Assembly (NCBI GenBank): GCA_001771235.1
Contig: METF01000080.1
Span: forward strand, 4,515 to 20,790
Reading direction: 5' to 3'
Length of the DNA: 16,276 bases
From: Candidatus Zhuqueibacterota bacterium RBG_16_48_16
Lineage (GTDB): Bacteria; Zhuqueibacterota; Zhuqueibacteria; Residuimicrobiales; Sediminimicrobiaceae
The translations under genes were made by a program, and so were the position numbers. Shown here in pieces: positions 15,687 to 16,276 of the stretch (the first letter of the stretch is position 1; each line of letters opens with the position of its first letter). The notes under the pieces were generated by a model. It did not search any database. It was not told the origin of the DNA and was given only the letters and a program-made list of their open reading frames with translations.

Positions 15687-15766
15687 TTGGATCGAAAACC
15701 ACATTTTTGTCAAGTCCCCGGTGCTGCGAAATGTAATGCCAAGATTTGATGGGTTTTGTGATCCAA
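15687..15766. repeat. Inverted repeat between the barrel gene and holA
   Basis: TTGGATCGAAAACC (15687-15700) is matched by GGTTTTGTGATCCAA (15752-15766). The two share a 7-bp and a 6-bp paired block separated by a small internal mismatch, with a 51-nt spacer. It could be a decayed dispersed element or a structured leader. Apart from it and the holA promoter, the 347-nt gap 15561-15907 shows only a short direct repeat, GAATACTGAATACT (15645-15658). Confidence 0.4.
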
Positions 15767-15833
15767 ACAAAAAGCTGATTTTGTTTATTCACATTTCTAC
15801 AATTATTTTTAAAAATTACAGCCAATAAATCAC

Positions 15834-15863
15834 TTTGAGTTATCGGTAAATTTGTTACATTTA
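15834..15863 (+). promoter_or_regulatory. Promoter of holA, FCB-like
   Basis: TTTG (15834-15837) is followed after 18 bp by TACATTTA (15856-15863), close to the Bacteroidota consensus TTTG/TAnnTTTG. The preceding bases AAATTTGTTAC (15848-15858) are identical to those in the porX promoter. The predicted transcription start would be some 35 to 40 nt before the holA ATG. Confidence 0.45.
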
Positions 15864-15907
15864 TCCGGTTTTTGCAGGTAATCCGAGTTACTAATTCACC
15901 GCCCGCT

Positions 15908-16276
15908 ATGAAGACAAATTTTAACGAAATAGTAAAACGTTGGAAGAACGGCAAATTCGACCCGGTCTATTTATTTGCGGGCGAAGAAGATTTTCTCCTT
16001 GACGTATATCTAAAGGAATTGCATCCTCTATGTCTCGAAGCCGGCTCGGAAGATTTCAATCTGGATGTTTATTACGGCAGCGAAGCAGAGGGCTCTGCCA
16101 TCGTCAACGCGGCATCGTCCTACCCGGTGATGGCGACGCGGCGGCTGGTCATTGTCAAGAATATCGAAAACTTGTCCGCGCAAAGTCTAAAAATCCTCGG
16201 CAAGTATGTCAAAGCTCCATCTCCCACCACATGTTTGGTTTTAACCGCCGCCAAATTTGATGCTCGCAAAAAACAG
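15908..16276 (+). CDS. holA: DNA polymerase III delta subunit, N-terminal part (3' end outside window)
   Basis: The first 123 codons of HolA, the clamp-loader delta subunit that opens the beta sliding clamp. The frame is open to the last base, so the gene continues beyond the window. The N-terminal domain pattern is clear: DPVYLFAGEEDFLLDVYL (18-35) corresponds to the family's P-x-Y-L-L-x-G-E-E-x-x-L segment. RRLVIVKNIENL (78-89) matches the R-L-V-x-V block after the beta-clamp-binding region, and CLVLTAAKFDARKK (109-122) is the typical L-V-x-x-A-x-K-x-D-x-R-K-K stretch. The ATG start gives the family-like short lead-in MKTNFNEIVKRWK. No strong Shine-Dalgarno is visible. A promoter is predicted upstream. 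Confidence 0.9.
   Translation, partial: MKTNFNEIVKRWKNGKFDPVYLFAGEEDFLLDVYLKELHPLCLEAGSEDFNLDVYYGSEAEGSAIVNAASSYPVMATRRLVIVKNIENLSAQSLKILGKYVKAPSPTTCLVLTAAKFDARKKQ

Noticed and set aside
15676..15954. 92-codon minus-strand frame upstream of holA
   Set aside because: It crosses the inverted repeat, the predicted promoter and the holA start, and has no ribosome site or recognisable protein pattern.

Overview
The window is a gene-dense chromosomal segment with housekeeping genes at both ends: the 3' end of thiL at the left edge and the 5' end of holA at the right edge. There are no rRNA, tRNA, insertion sequence, phage or cas genes. The best guess for the host is an uncultured member of the FCB group (Bacteroidota, Ignavibacteria, Calditrichota, KSB1 and relatives). 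The reasons are a PorX-type response regulator/PglZ protein directly followed by tsaE, two promoters resembling the Bacteroidota TTTG/TAnnTTTG type, intermediate base composition, and intergenic palindromic repeats of kinds common in environmental genomes. Phylum-level placement is inference only.

Layout. Positions 1-327 hold the thiL C-terminus. A convergent gap with a large AATTCGTG-type palindrome (357-457) follows. On the minus strand, a two-gene unit encodes a VWA/MIDAS protein (3182-2082) and then a long MoxR/BchI-like AAA+ ATPase (2063-540). The divergent gap 3183-3470 carries a second palindromic repeat and a good promoter for porX (3471-5033). porX is followed by tsaE and tsaB, two partners in synthesis of the tRNA t6A37 modification. 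A third palindromic repeat overlaps the end of tsaB. A promoter then precedes rimI-accD-surE, where accD and surE overlap by GTGA. The 472-nt gap 8648-9119 holds an array of degenerate GTCCCTAACGGGAC palindromes in a register of about 49 bp, plus a separate hairpin repeat. Next come guaA, glmS and a periplasmic TPR plus LpoA-like protein, tightly spaced. A convergent gap with a fourth large palindrome precedes a minus-strand outer-membrane beta-barrel gene. The window ends in holA, which runs off the right edge.

How the genes fit together. Most are core metabolism: thiamine diphosphate (ThiL), t6A (TsaE, TsaB), ribosomal protein acetylation (RimI), fatty acid synthesis (AccD), nucleotide metabolism (SurE, GuaA), amino sugar supply for peptidoglycan (GlmS) and replication (HolA). 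The envelope-related items are the LpoA-like protein behind glmS and the orphan barrel. The less ordinary parts are the PorX homologue facing a VWA/AAA+ pair, and the intergenic DNA. Five of the six gaps longer than 150 nt carry repeat elements, and four of these elements, unrelated in sequence, share one design: short words repeated directly in one arm and inverted in the other. Six of the 13 genes whose start lies in the window appear to start at GTG or TTG.
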